A stretch of DNA of 64,000 bases from Desulfovibrio sp. (GTDB lineage: Bacteria > Desulfobacterota > Desulfovibrionia > Desulfovibrionales > Desulfovibrionaceae), in the NCBI RefSeq assembly GCF_019422935.1, contig NZ_JAHZCJ010000003.1, forward strand, positions 62,001 through 126,000, in the 5' to 3' direction. The position numbers were made by a program, and so were the translations under genes. The notes under the pieces were generated by a model, which saw only the letters and a program-made list of their open reading frames with translations, did not search any database and was not told the origin of the DNA. How positions within the stretch are numbered: position 1 is the first letter of the stretch; every line of letters starts with the position of its first letter. Below are positions 56,390 to 64,000 of the stretch, in pieces.

Positions 56390-58144
56390 ATGCCCGGCAA
56401 TGCTGATATTTTACCCCTTGCACCTGGCCGCCCACTGGTCAGAAGCGTCGGGCGGCTGGCCCGCGCCCTCGCCCGTCAGCTTTCGGGTTTTGCCAGGTTG
56501 GAAAAAATGGCCGACACTCTGCCCCAGTGCGGCGATCCTCAAACCTTTGCCACCGCCTGCCTCACCGCGTTGGATGTGCGTACGGAATGCCTGCGCGGCG
56601 ATCTGGAGCGCATCCCTGCCCAGGGGCCGGTGGTGCTTTTTGCCAACCATCCCTCTGGCGCTCTTGAAGGGGTGATGCTTGCAGCCCTCTGCGGCAAGGC
56701 GCGTCCCGACCTCAAAATTCTTGCCAGCGATGCACTGCTGCGCATTCCCCAACTGGCGCAGCTGGCCCCCATGCTGCTACCCCTGAATCTATCTGGGGGC
56801 GCAGCCGCCAACGCCGCGGTGCTGCGCACTGCCATGACCCACCTGCAGTCAGGCGGCGCACTGGGTATTTTTCCCTCAGGGTGCGTGGCCCGCTGGCAAT
56901 TGGGGCGTGGCATTGCGGAACAGCCATGGTCGCGCCTGCTCAGCAGGCTTGGCGGGCGCAATGCCGATATTCCCGGCCTGAATTTTGTTCCTTTGCATAT
57001 GTCCGTACGGCAAAACCCCCTGTTTATCGCCGCAACAGCGTTCAAGGGAAACGTGGGCGAGGCCCTGTTGCCCAATACCCTGTTCAGACAAAGGGGAAGC
57101 ACTGCCCGCATGATCGTTGGCGAAGCCATCCCCGCAGAGATTCTGACCGGGCTGGATCATGAGCAACGCACGCACTGTCTGGGGCTTTGCCGTTCTGCTC
57201 TGGGTTCTGAACACGGCGCAGCCGGGCACGCAGCCAACTGCCAGCCCCTGGCCCCTGCCGCTGCCAAGATGGATATAATGGTCAGCCTTGCCGCCTTGCC
57301 GGAAAACCGCATGCTGGCCCGCGAAGGCCGCTACTGCGTCTATCTGCTTGAGGGCGATGAATCACCCCTGTTGCTGGACGAACTGACCAGAAGGCGCGAA
57401 GAGGCCTTCCGCGCGCTGGGTGAAGGATCGGGACAGGCGCGAGATACCGACCGCTACGACCCCCTGTATTCACACCTTCTGCTCATGGACGAAGAAGGCA
57501 AAAACATTGCCGGTTCATACCGGGCACGCGTGGTGCGGCCAGAAGGAACCTGGCAGTATGACAAAAAACGCCTCTACACTGCCTCGCTCTTTGAATACGA
57601 GCCGGAATTTTTCCACCAGTGCGGCAATGCACTGGAACTGGGGCGCGCCTTTGTCTGCCCCGAATACCAGCGCGATTACACGCCCCTGCTTCTGCTGTGG
57701 AAGGGCATTGGGCAGATGGCCCTGCGCAATGGCGTACGCACCCTTTTTGGCCCGGCCAGCATTGGCCTCAACTACCGCCCGCAATCGGTAGACCTGCTCT
57801 GGCGGCACCTGCGCCTGCGCCATTGGGATACCCCTCTGGCAAGCATGGTACGTGGCAAACAGCCCCGCAAACTGCGCCAAGAGCTGCCCTTTGCCCAGCA
57901 TCTTGATTACAAGTCTGTCAACGCACTGGTACGACAGATGGAGGGCGGGCGCACCCTGCCCATACTTTTTAAACACTACCTGCAACTGGGCGGGCGCATT
58001 GCCGCCTTTCACGAAGACAGAACCTTTGGCACCCTTGATGCCCTGCTGGTGGTGGATCTGCTCAACGCACCCGACAAACAGTTGCGCCGCTATGTGGGTG
58101 AAGAAGGTATGCGCAGGCTCCGCGAGGGCAGCTGGCCCGCGTAG
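56390..58144 (+). CDS. Fused acyltransferase (OlsF-like, O-acyltransferase plus N-acyltransferase)
   Basis: A 584-residue fusion. Residues about 1-270 resemble a PlsC/LPLAT acyltransferase (LFANHPSGALEGVML, with the NHP...G block, and FPSGCVARWQLGRG). Residues about 290-560 match the GNAT-like N-acyltransferase of OlsB and 'putative hemolysin' proteins (ARDTDRYDPLYSHLLLMDEE, ELGRAFVCPEYQRDYTPLLL, FGPASIGLNYRPQS). The order matches OlsF, in which the C-terminal part makes lyso-ornithine lipid and the N-terminal part adds the second chain. AGGAG lies 7 nt before the ATG. The NHPSGALEG block carries Glu where HX5D-type motifs usually have Asp. Other aminolipids, such as glycine lipids, are possible products. 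Confidence 0.8.
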   Translation: MPGNADILPLAPGRPLVRSVGRLARALARQLSGFARLEKMADTLPQCGDPQTFATACLTALDVRTECLRGDLERIPAQGPVVLFANHPSGALEGVMLAALCGKARPDLKILASDALLRIPQLAQLAPMLLPLNLSGGAAANAAVLRTAMTHLQSGGALGIFPSGCVARWQLGRGIAEQPWSRLLSRLGGRNADIPGLNFVPLHMSVRQNPLFIAATAFKGNVGEALLPNTLFRQRGSTARMIVGEAIPAEILTGLDHEQRTHCLGLCRSALGSEHGAAGHAANCQPLAPAAAKMDIMVSLAALPENRMLAREGRYCVYLLEGDESPLLLDELTRRREEAFRALGEGSGQARDTDRYDPLYSHLLLMDEEGKNIAGSYRARVVRPEGTWQYDKKRLYTASLFEYEPEFFHQCGNALELGRAFVCPEYQRDYTPLLLLWKGIGQMALRNGVRTLFGPASIGLNYRPQSVDLLWRHLRLRHWDTPLASMVRGKQPRKLRQELPFAQHLDYKSVNALVRQMEGGRTLPILFKHYLQLGGRIAAFHEDRTFGTLDALLVVDLLNAPDKQLRRYVGEEGMRRLREGSWPA

Positions 58145-58191
58145 GACAGCCCAAATTTGACGCGCCCCCTGTTTTTCGGGTTCTGCACACA

Positions 58192-58223
58192 CGCAAAGAA
58201 GCCCCTTTCGGGGCTTCTTTGCG
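58192..58223. terminator. Bidirectional terminator between convergent genes
   Basis: CGCAAAGAAGCCCC, a TTTC loop and GGGGCTTCTTTGCG form a perfect 14-bp stem with A/T-rich arms, between the convergent OlsF-like and hemerythrin-MCP genes. Confidence 0.85.
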
Positions 58224-58249
58224 TATACAAAACATCTTCGATTTTATGA

Positions 58250-59920
58250 CTACCGCTTTTCCGCGGGTTCCTTGTCCTCAGGCTTGAGGTAGGGCAGATA
58301 GGTGGGGTCTGTGCCCATGATGTGCTGCACCAACCAATCCTTAAGAAAGGTCAGCAGATCCATGCTCACGGTAGCGGTGCCCATGCGCAACTGATCTTCC
58401 ACCTCATCCAGCTTGGCAACAAACTTTTTATGGATCTTCATGTGTTCCGTTGCGGCCTTGTAAGCGGGAACATTGAACAGCCTTTCTTCATCGCCAAAGT
58501 GGGTGGCCGTGTAGTCGCGCAGCTTCTTGAGCACCGTGATCATTTCAGTCACGGGCTTGTTGTGCGTCATGGCCTGATGCAGTTCGTTGATATACTCCAC
58601 AAGGAGTTTGTGCTCCCTGTCCACCAGGGGCACATGCAGCTCGAGCTTGGGCGTCCACTCCACGAACTTGTCGGAAAGGGCCTGGTCAAAGTCGCCTGCA
58701 ACAAGCGCGTTGACGATCATATCCAGCTCTTCCATGCCGCTCTGGAAGGTCAGCAACGAGGCCGTAAACATCTCCATGTTTTTGGAGGTGCTTTCTGCCA
58801 CATCTCGGACTTCTTCCAGCGCACCGCTGGTTCCAGTGCTCTGCTCGGACTGCTCAGCGGCACCGGCAGCGATGCTGGCGAGGTGCCCGGCGGTATCCGC
58901 CATGCTTTGCAGAATAGCACGCATCACATCACCGGCATTGGTGGCCTTGTCTGCCGCGTCCACGCTCAATTGCGCGGCCTTGTCCACAGTCAGCACATTG
59001 CGCCGGGTTTCATCCTGAATGGCCTTAACGGCCTCCTCGACTTCCTTGGTGGCGCCCATGGTTTTTTCAGCCAGCTTGCGCACTTCGTCGGCCACCACGG
59101 CAAATCCGCGCCCGGCCTCGCCAGCGCGCGCCGCTTCAATGGCGGCGTTGAGGGCCAGCAGATTGGTCTGGTCTGCCACTTCGTTGATGACGCTCATAAC
59201 CTGACCGATATTGCTGGCTTTTTCGCCCAGCCCGGCCATGGCTTCCTTGAGTTGCACGATGGTGTCGCGCACACTGTCAATGGAGCCAACCGCGCCTTCC
59301 ACTTCCTGCTCGCCCGTGGCGGCGCTGGCGCTTGAATTCTGGGCGTTTTCCGAGAGTTCACGCACACGCAGGGAGGCCTGACTGGCAGAATCGGCCACGC
59401 GCTCCATAGCCGCGCCTGTTTCCACAAGTCTGTCGCGCTGCACGGCAACGCCGCCGTTCACGTCCGTAATGAGGCTGGCAAGCTTGCGCATGTCGCCAGA
59501 AAGTCTGGTGCACACCGCATGGGCCTTGTGCAGAGCGATAACGCCCTTTTCGCGCCGTCCTCGCAAGGTTACGACAAGTTCCTCAGATTCCTTGAGCTGC
59601 TTGGCGAGTTCGCTGTTCTGCGCCTGCAAGGATTCCACAACCTGAGCGTCCGCCTTGGTTTTCAGCGTTTCACGCAGGCTTTCAATGCACTGCATGGCCC
59701 GCTGTTCCACATTGTCATCAGCAGATGGCGATGATGTCTGAGCGTCCAGATACTGCGCCAGACGGGCGGCACGGGAACGCCCGCTCAGCCAGAGCCAGAT
59801 GTTTGCACCGGCGCAGACAAAAATAATGCCGACCACCAGCCAGCTCATCCCCTGTATACCGCCCAAAACGGCCAAACCGCCCAAAGCGGCAATGATTACT
59901 ACCTGCAGCACAATGCCCAT
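58250..59920 (-). CDS. Methyl-accepting chemotaxis protein with C-terminal hemerythrin domain
   Basis: A 556-residue receptor. Two closely spaced membrane segments are at the N-terminus ([40 protein letters not shown]) with almost no periplasmic part, followed by a coiled coil and the signalling tip ([20 protein letters not shown]). Residues from about 415 form a hemerythrin four-helix bundle: [30 protein letters not shown] and VQHIMGTD carry the His, Glu and Asp ligands of a di-iron site. It resembles D. vulgaris DcrH and would sense O2 or redox state in the cytoplasm for aerotaxis. Confidence 0.93.
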   Translation of the reverse strand: MGIVLQVVIIAALGGLAVLGGIQGMSWLVVGIIFVCAGANIWLWLSGRSRAARLAQYLDAQTSSPSADDNVEQRAMQCIESLRETLKTKADAQVVESLQAQNSELAKQLKESEELVVTLRGRREKGVIALHKAHAVCTRLSGDMRKLASLITDVNGGVAVQRDRLVETGAAMERVADSASQASLRVRELSENAQNSSASAATGEQEVEGAVGSIDSVRDTIVQLKEAMAGLGEKASNIGQVMSVINEVADQTNLLALNAAIEAARAGEAGRGFAVVADEVRKLAEKTMGATKEVEEAVKAIQDETRRNVLTVDKAAQLSVDAADKATNAGDVMRAILQSMADTAGHLASIAAGAAEQSEQSTGTSGALEEVRDVAESTSKNMEMFTASLLTFQSGMEELDMIVNALVAGDFDQALSDKFVEWTPKLELHVPLVDREHKLLVEYINELHQAMTHNKPVTEMITVLKKLRDYTATHFGDEERLFNVPAYKAATEHMKIHKKFVAKLDEVEDQLRMGTATVSMDLLTFLKDWLVQHIMGTDPTYLPYLKPEDKEPAEKR

Positions 59921-60018
59921 ATATGCCTACCTTAGTTTATCTTGCTTATCGGCTTTTTTCTAACTACCCTTACCCCTAATAGTTGTAAATCGCAGATATC
60001 ATGAATAGGAGGATATCC

Positions 60019-60624
60019 ATGAAACTATTTGATTGCAGAGGGCTGGCCTGCCCCCAGCCCGTCATGCGCGCCCGCGACGCACTGGCAGCAGGAGCAGCCG
60101 CCCTTGAAGTGCTGGTAGACAACGAGCCTGCACGGGAAAATGTGCGGCGTTTTCTGGAAGGTCGCGGCTTTGCCGTTGCGACCAGTCAGGAAGGCCCCGA
60201 CTGCTGGCGCATAACGGCAAGCGCCGATGAAGCTGCGGCATCCGCCCCGCAGCAGGCTGCGGAAGCTTCCCGCCCCTTAGGTGAAACCAACCGGACGCTG
60301 GTGCTCATCACCACTGAGACCATTGGCCGTGGCGATGACGGGCTGGGCGCAAAACTCATGGGCAATTTTGTGGCAACCCTGCCTGAGCTTGGCCCCCGGC
60401 TGTGGCGCATTGTGCTGATCAACGGCGGCGTCAAACTGGCATCCCAGCCTGGCCCTGCGCTCGACGCCCTTAAAAAAATGGCGGCCGATGGCGTTTCTGT
60501 GCTTGTGTGCGGCACCTGCCTTGCGCACTTTGGCCTGCTGGAGGCCAAGGAAGTGGGCGACACCTCAAACATGCTTGATATCGTCACGAGCCTTGACCTC
60601 GCGGACAAGGTCATCCGTCCCTGA
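60019..60624 (+). CDS. yedF: YedF-type sulfurtransferase-like selenium metabolism protein
   Basis: A 201-residue two-domain protein. The N-terminal TusA-like domain has the CPxP motif (CRGLACPQPVM, C11), and the C-terminal part is DsrE-like (TIGRGDDGLGAKLMGNFVAT, LVCGTCLAHFGLLEAKEVGD). Such proteins are found in selenium-using anaerobes and may handle activated sulphur or selenium. ATG at 60019 has AGGAGG 6 nt upstream; an ATG at 60001 is part of the leader. It is divergent from the hemerythrin-MCP gene. Confidence 0.9.
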   Translation: MKLFDCRGLACPQPVMRARDALAAGAAALEVLVDNEPARENVRRFLEGRGFAVATSQEGPDCWRITASADEAAASAPQQAAEASRPLGETNRTLVLITTETIGRGDDGLGAKLMGNFVATLPELGPRLWRIVLINGGVKLASQPGPALDALKKMAADGVSVLVCGTCLAHFGLLEAKEVGDTSNMLDIVTSLDLADKVIRP

Positions 60625-60660
60625 GCCACCGCCCCTCGGGCATGGGCTGCCTTAACGCGC

Positions 60661-60693
60661 AAAAAGCGGCATGGATTCCATGCCGCTTTTTTT
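60661..60693 (+). terminator. Rho-independent terminator after yedF
   Basis: AAAAAGCGGCATGG and CCATGCCGCTTTTTTT form a 14-bp stem with a 3-nt loop, about 36 nt after the yedF stop. Confidence 0.9.
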
Positions 60694-60779
60694 GTTGTGG
60701 AGCAAAGCCACATAGTTTTTCATTTCATACTGCTGTCAGGCACTCGGAGCTGAGGGGCATAAACCACAATGCAAAGCAA

Positions 60780-60812
60780 GAAAAACGGCGCGGAAAGCCC
60801 GCGCCGTTTTTC
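60780..60812 (-). terminator. Rho-independent terminator after the alcohol dehydrogenase gene
   Basis: AAAAACGGCGCGG, an AAAG loop and CCCGCGCCGTTTTT form a strong stem with A/T tracts on both sides, about 80 nt past the end of the minus-strand dehydrogenase gene; it can work in both directions. Confidence 0.85.
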
Positions 60813-60888
60813 ATACCGTGATGTCTGCCACAGGCCTGTCCCACCAAGGGGGATCAGGCAAACGACCTACATCCTGGAGGACACTGTA

Positions 60889-62088
60889 TTACAGGGCCGC
60901 CTTGTAGATAGCCGCCACAGCCGCGTCCGTCATGGAGCGGGGGTTGGTAAGGCCGCAGGCGTCCTTCTGGGCGTTAGCGGTCATGGTGGGAATATCGGCT
61001 TCGCGTACTTCCTTGCCGTACTTCTTGCCAAGAGCGACCAGGCCATCAGGGATACCCACGTCCTTGGACAGGATGTTGATGGCGGTGATGGCTTTGCGCG
61101 AGGCTTCGTCAGCGCTGATGCCCTGGGTGAGTTCGCCCAGGAGCTGGGCAATGCGGCCAAAGCGGCGGCGGCTGGAGATGCGGTTGTATTCGCACACATG
61201 GGGCAGCAGGATGGCGTTGCATTCGCCGTGGGGCAGGTCATAGAAGCCGCCAAGCTGGTGAGCCATGGCGTGCACGTGGCCGAGGCTGGCGTTGTTGAAA
61301 GCCATACCAGCCAGATACTGGGCATAGCACATGCCTTCGCGGGCTTCCTTGTCCCGGCCGTTGGCAACGGCGCGGCGCAGATAACGGTTGATGTATTCCA
61401 TGGCCTTTTCAGCGCAGGCATCGGTCATGGGCGTGGCGGCGGTGGAAACATAGGCTTCCACAGCGTGGGTCAGGGCGTCCATGCCCGTGGCCGCAGTCAG
61501 GGCCGGGGGCATGCCCATCATCAGGACGGGATCGTCAATGGCCACGCTGGGGGTACAGCGCCAGTCAACAATGGCCATTTTCACCTTGCGCGAGGTGTCG
61601 GTAATAATGCAGAAGCGCGTCATTTCAGAGGCGGTGCCAGCGGTGGTGTTCACTGCAACATACGGGGGGAAGGGCTTTTTGGACTTGTCCACGCCTTCAT
61701 AGTCATGAATCTTGCCACCGTTGCCTGCCAGAAAGCCCACGCCCTTGCCGCAGTCATGCGAGCTGCCGCCGCCAAGGGTAACGATGCTGTCGCACTTTTC
61801 CTTTTTGTAGAGGTCAAAAGCTTCTGCAACGTTTTTGTCCGTGGGGTTCGGGATAGTCTTATCGTATATGGCATACTTCATCTTGGCGGCATCAAGGATG
61901 TCGGTGATCACTTTAAGGATACCGGCATTAACGATGCCCTGGTCAGTTACAACCAGCGGCTTCGCGCCATTGATGCTCTTCAATCGAGCAGGAATCTCTT
62001 TGGAACATCCCTCGCCCACCAGGGTGACGTTGGGGATAAAGAACGAGGTGATCTGACCCATATGCATGCTCTTAAGATCCGTACTCAT
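60889..62088 (-). CDS. adh: Iron-containing alcohol dehydrogenase
   Basis: A 399-residue type III dehydrogenase. The NAD-binding region has LGGGSSHDCGKGVGF, PPYVAVNTTAGTASEMT is diagnostic, and the iron ligands lie in TGMDALTHAVEAYVS and in HVHAMAHQLGG followed by HGECNAILLPH. Such enzymes oxidise ethanol and similar alcohols and are among the most expressed in sulphate reducers growing on ethanol, lactate or pyruvate. AAGGAG lies 6 nt before the ATG. An AT-rich upstream region carries two copies of a 12-mer. Confidence 0.94.
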   Translation of the reverse strand: MSTDLKSMHMGQITSFFIPNVTLVGEGCSKEIPARLKSINGAKPLVVTDQGIVNAGILKVITDILDAAKMKYAIYDKTIPNPTDKNVAEAFDLYKKEKCDSIVTLGGGSSHDCGKGVGFLAGNGGKIHDYEGVDKSKKPFPPYVAVNTTAGTASEMTRFCIITDTSRKVKMAIVDWRCTPSVAIDDPVLMMGMPPALTAATGMDALTHAVEAYVSTAATPMTDACAEKAMEYINRYLRRAVANGRDKEAREGMCYAQYLAGMAFNNASLGHVHAMAHQLGGFYDLPHGECNAILLPHVCEYNRISSRRRFGRIAQLLGELTQGISADEASRKAITAINILSKDVGIPDGLVALGKKYGKEVREADIPTMTANAQKDACGLTNPRSMTDAAVAAIYKAAL

Positions 62089-62251
62089 TCGTAACTCCTT
62101 TTGTTATACAGAACGATATCAGTGCGAAATGCTCTGTCGTAAGTATGAAAGACTCCTGTGGAAAAAAATATACCATATAAAAAACCAATGCAAGCATAAC
62201 AAAGCATTTGGTTAGTTCTTTTTTTCCTTTTAGTTTCACATTCAAATGTTC

Positions 62252-62295
62252 TTTTTTGCACAATCAACTAGAGTGTAAAATTATTTTTTGCACAA
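62252..62295 (-). promoter_or_regulatory. Tandem 12-bp direct repeat upstream of the alcohol dehydrogenase gene
   Basis: TTTTTTGCACAA occurs at 62252-62263 and again at 62284-62295 (TTGTGCAAAAAA on the coding strand). The 32-bp spacing is about three helical turns, so two protein dimers could bind the same face. A possible core promoter, TTGCAT with TATTTT, lies closer to the gene (near 62165-62192). Confidence 0.5.
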
Positions 62296-62396
62296 GCACA
62301 TCTTTGATTGATTGACCACACAATGCACTCGCTTAAAATAAAACCGTGAAAAAACAGATGACTAACAGTTTTGCATTGTACTTTTGCCGCAACAAC

Positions 62397-62435
62397 AAAA
62401 AACCACCGGAGCAGGCGAACCTGCAACGGTGGTTT
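62397..62435 (-). terminator. Rho-independent terminator for the right-edge membrane protein gene
   Basis: On the minus strand CCACCGTTGCAGG, a TTCG tetraloop and CCTGCTCCGGTGG form a long stem followed by TTTTTTG, about 200 nt after the stop of the membrane protein gene. Confidence 0.8.
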
Positions 62436-62636
62436 GAAGACGGGAACCGCGTCGTTCCCATACTTCCGGTGTGTACTGGCGCTGCCTGTCAGGCAGGAGC
62501 GCCCTGTGCCCGGCGCAAAAGCAAAAGCCGCGCCCGCTGTATGATTTATTCAGATGATGCCCGCGTAGCAGGCAAGACCTGTTCCCTTGCTATCCTTTGC
62601 CTACTCTGGCCTTCCGGTATCAGCTACGATCAGTTG

Positions 62637-64000
62637 TCAGAAGGTTCCCGGCTCCCGCATCTTTCCGGGGCGGCACAGGCGGCTTAACCGCCTCAGATAT
62701 TCTTTACGCTTATCGAGATAAAAAGCCAGTGGGCGGGAGAAATTACGTCCAAGCAATCCGTCCACCAGCATCTGGCTGACCTCGCGTTCTCGCGTCAACA
62801 CAAGCTGCGCCCGCGCAAGCACGTTGCGGTCAGCCTCGGGCATGGCTCTGGCAATCTGCCGAAAGGCATCCTGCGCGCGGGGCTGGTAGAACCATATATA
62901 CATGAGGTCAAGGGCGTTAATGATGAAAGCCCGTTCAAGCTCCTTGCCCATCACCCCGCCGCTGCCCTGCAAGCCGCCGGATTTCGCCAGCTTGATCAGA
63001 GCATCTTCGTCAGGGAACAGCAATTCCAGCCGCGTGTAGCAGTCAAAAACATTGGCAAGCTTGCTGCGATAATCCCATCTGCGCATGCGCAGGTTCACCT
63101 GGCTGTCGGCATAACCTTCAATGAGAGCTGCAACCGAATCCGAGGCCATTTTGGAAATAACCGCAGCGCTCGGCACAAGATACATGGCAGGATTATCCAC
63201 CCCCAACAGAAAGGCCACCTGATACAGCACCCAGTTGTACAGCGACGACACCGGGATGGCCAGAAGGCTGCGAAACAGATTGCCAATGGACGCTTCTTTG
63301 GGAAAACCGCGAAACACATTGTGCGCGCACAAATAAATGCCGTTAACAAGGCTGAGCACGCCAAACACCACCCAGGGGTTCTGGGCGGCAGTAATGCCGA
63401 GCGTTTTGTCGAGCAGCAGCACGCGCACCAGCATTTCGAGCAGCAGCACCGAAAAACCCGTGAACATGAGCGAATCGCACAATCGGCTCACGTTGACCTG
63501 ATCTTTCCAGTGAATGAGCGTGGAACGCGTTGCCCCCTTGGCAGCCATGACCATCTGCACCACGTTGCGGAATCCCGTAATGCCAAACCAGATAAAGGTA
63601 CCGCACCAGGCGAGGAACCACCAGTTCTGCGTGTACATAAAGGAGAAGAACGCCGGGCAGAAGCCCATGAGCACCTTGAGGCAGTTGCTCACAAAACTGT
63701 TTAAATAGGCTGGCCCCAAGGGTTCGCTGCTGCCTTTCTCGCAGGTTTTGCCCAGCAGCCCGTTGCCGCAGGCAAGGCTCAAACCGCCAAGGTTGAGTAC
63801 GTTGCCCTTGGTGCAGATGCGAAAGTCCACGCTGGCGGTCTTCCACACAGACTGGCGTTCCATGCCCATATGGCGGCAGCCGGGCAGATGGCGCAGCAGC
63901 CGCAAGGCTTTTTGCCAGGGCGAAGGATTGCGGGGTTTGCTGTAACGCACGCATTCTTCAACCGGCGAACACACGGGGATATCCGGCTGTTTTTGATCCC
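62637..64000 (-). CDS. Unknown multi-span membrane protein, 5' end outside the window
   Basis: The frame is open through the right edge; the GTG at 63974 is unlikely to be the true start because codons continue upstream without a stop. At least 454 residues are visible. Several hydrophobic segments occur (WWFLAWCGTFIWFGITGF, MFTGFSVLLLEMLVRVLLL, WVVFGVLSLVNGIYLCAHNV, VLYQVAFLLGVDNPAMYLVP), then a hydrophilic, helical C-terminal part rich in charged residues (SRPLAFYLDKRKEYLRRLSR). A glycine-rich stretch (NVLNLGGLSLACGNGLLG) precedes the first span. I recognise no family; it is probably an inner-membrane protein. Confidence 0.7.
   Translation of the reverse strand, partial: DQKQPDIPVCSPVEECVRYSKPRNPSPWQKALRLLRHLPGCRHMGMERQSVWKTASVDFRICTKGNVLNLGGLSLACGNGLLGKTCEKGSSEPLGPAYLNSFVSNCLKVLMGFCPAFFSFMYTQNWWFLAWCGTFIWFGITGFRNVVQMVMAAKGATRSTLIHWKDQVNVSRLCDSLMFTGFSVLLLEMLVRVLLLDKTLGITAAQNPWVVFGVLSLVNGIYLCAHNVFRGFPKEASIGNLFRSLLAIPVSSLYNWVLYQVAFLLGVDNPAMYLVPSAAVISKMASDSVAALIEGYADSQVNLRMRRWDYRSKLANVFDCYTRLELLFPDEDALIKLAKSGGLQGSGGVMGKELERAFIINALDLMYIWFYQPRAQDAFRQIARAMPEADRNVLARAQLVLTREREVSQMLVDGLLGRNFSRPLAFYLDKRKEYLRRLSRLCRPGKMREPGTF

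Larger units (their letters stand above)
62089..62636. other. Intergenic region between adh and the right-edge membrane protein gene
   Basis: The left half is the AT-rich promoter of the dehydrogenase gene. A terminator for the right-edge gene lies at 62397-62435. An open plus-strand frame (62346-62687) includes that hairpin and has no recognisable protein content, so I do not call it. Confidence 0.5.

Noticed and set aside
60769..62094. Plus-strand open frame (441 residues) across the alcohol dehydrogenase gene
   Set aside because: It begins before a terminator hairpin and is antisense to a strongly supported gene.
62346..62687. Open plus-strand frame before the right-edge membrane gene
   Set aside because: It contains a terminator hairpin of the opposite strand and overlaps the 3' end of that gene.

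Overview
The window looks like the chromosome of a Desulfovibrio-type sulfate-reducing bacterium (Desulfovibrionales). The evidence is the kind of genes present: five methyl-accepting chemotaxis proteins, one of them with a C-terminal hemerythrin domain like DcrH; an iron-dependent alcohol dehydrogenase; a YedF-type selenium/sulfur protein; and GC-rich housekeeping genes interrupted by AT-rich glycan genes. The species assignment is inference from gene content.

Region 1 (about 0.5-22.7 kb) is a surface polysaccharide (probably O-antigen) locus. A minus-strand block holds at least six glycosyltransferases, a polysaccharide deacetylase and a WecB-type UDP-GlcNAc 2-epimerase. A gene-poor stretch of about 2.2 kb follows (10.3-12.5 kb). 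A very AT-rich plus-strand cassette (12.5-16.7 kb) carries the Wzt-type ABC ATPase, an FkbM methyltransferase and two poorly known glycan genes. A minus-strand block then encodes the Wzm permease and four GDP-L-fucose pathway enzymes (fcl, gmd, manC, manB). Together with a GT11 alpha-1,2-fucosyltransferase these predict a fucosylated glycan exported by an ABC transporter. A tRNA-Ala(CGC) gene lies at the right edge of this locus.

Region 2 (23-32.5 kb) is mostly conserved: a CgeB-like glycosyltransferase, periplasmic Cu,Zn-SOD, RlmE, YebC, and an Mla lipid-transport operon (mlaF-mlaD-mlaC-mlaA) with no mlaE beside it. A repeat-rich non-coding kilobase and an orphan OppD-like ATPase follow.

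Region 3 (32.9-43.1 kb) is a chemoreceptor cluster. Three tandem plus-strand MCP paralogues are present, the middle one broken by a single-base frameshift. A divergent EamA transporter/MocR regulator pair and a fourth MCP with a Cache domain follow.

Region 4 (43.7-50.4 kb, minus strand) holds ilvC, ilvH and ilvB, with a possible attenuator before ilvC, then DUF465, YggT, a HAD hydrolase, an unknown protein and an FCD-type GntR regulator.

Region 5 (50.9-55.6 kb, plus strand) is the most interesting metabolic unit. It encodes a dicarboxylate/amino-acid symporter, an Asp/Glu-racemase-family protein and a PLP-dependent D-cysteine desulfhydrase/cysteate sulfo-lyase-family enzyme, followed by the PLP synthase genes pdxS and pdxT. 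A plausible reading is uptake and C-S cleavage of cysteate or D-cysteine, feeding sulfite or sulfide to anaerobic metabolism.

Region 6 (55.9-64 kb) holds a DksA/TraR zinc-finger protein, a fused acyltransferase resembling OlsF (ornithine-lipid synthesis), a hemerythrin-MCP, YedF, an iron-dependent alcohol dehydrogenase with a repeated upstream element, and the 3' part of an unknown membrane protein that runs off the window.
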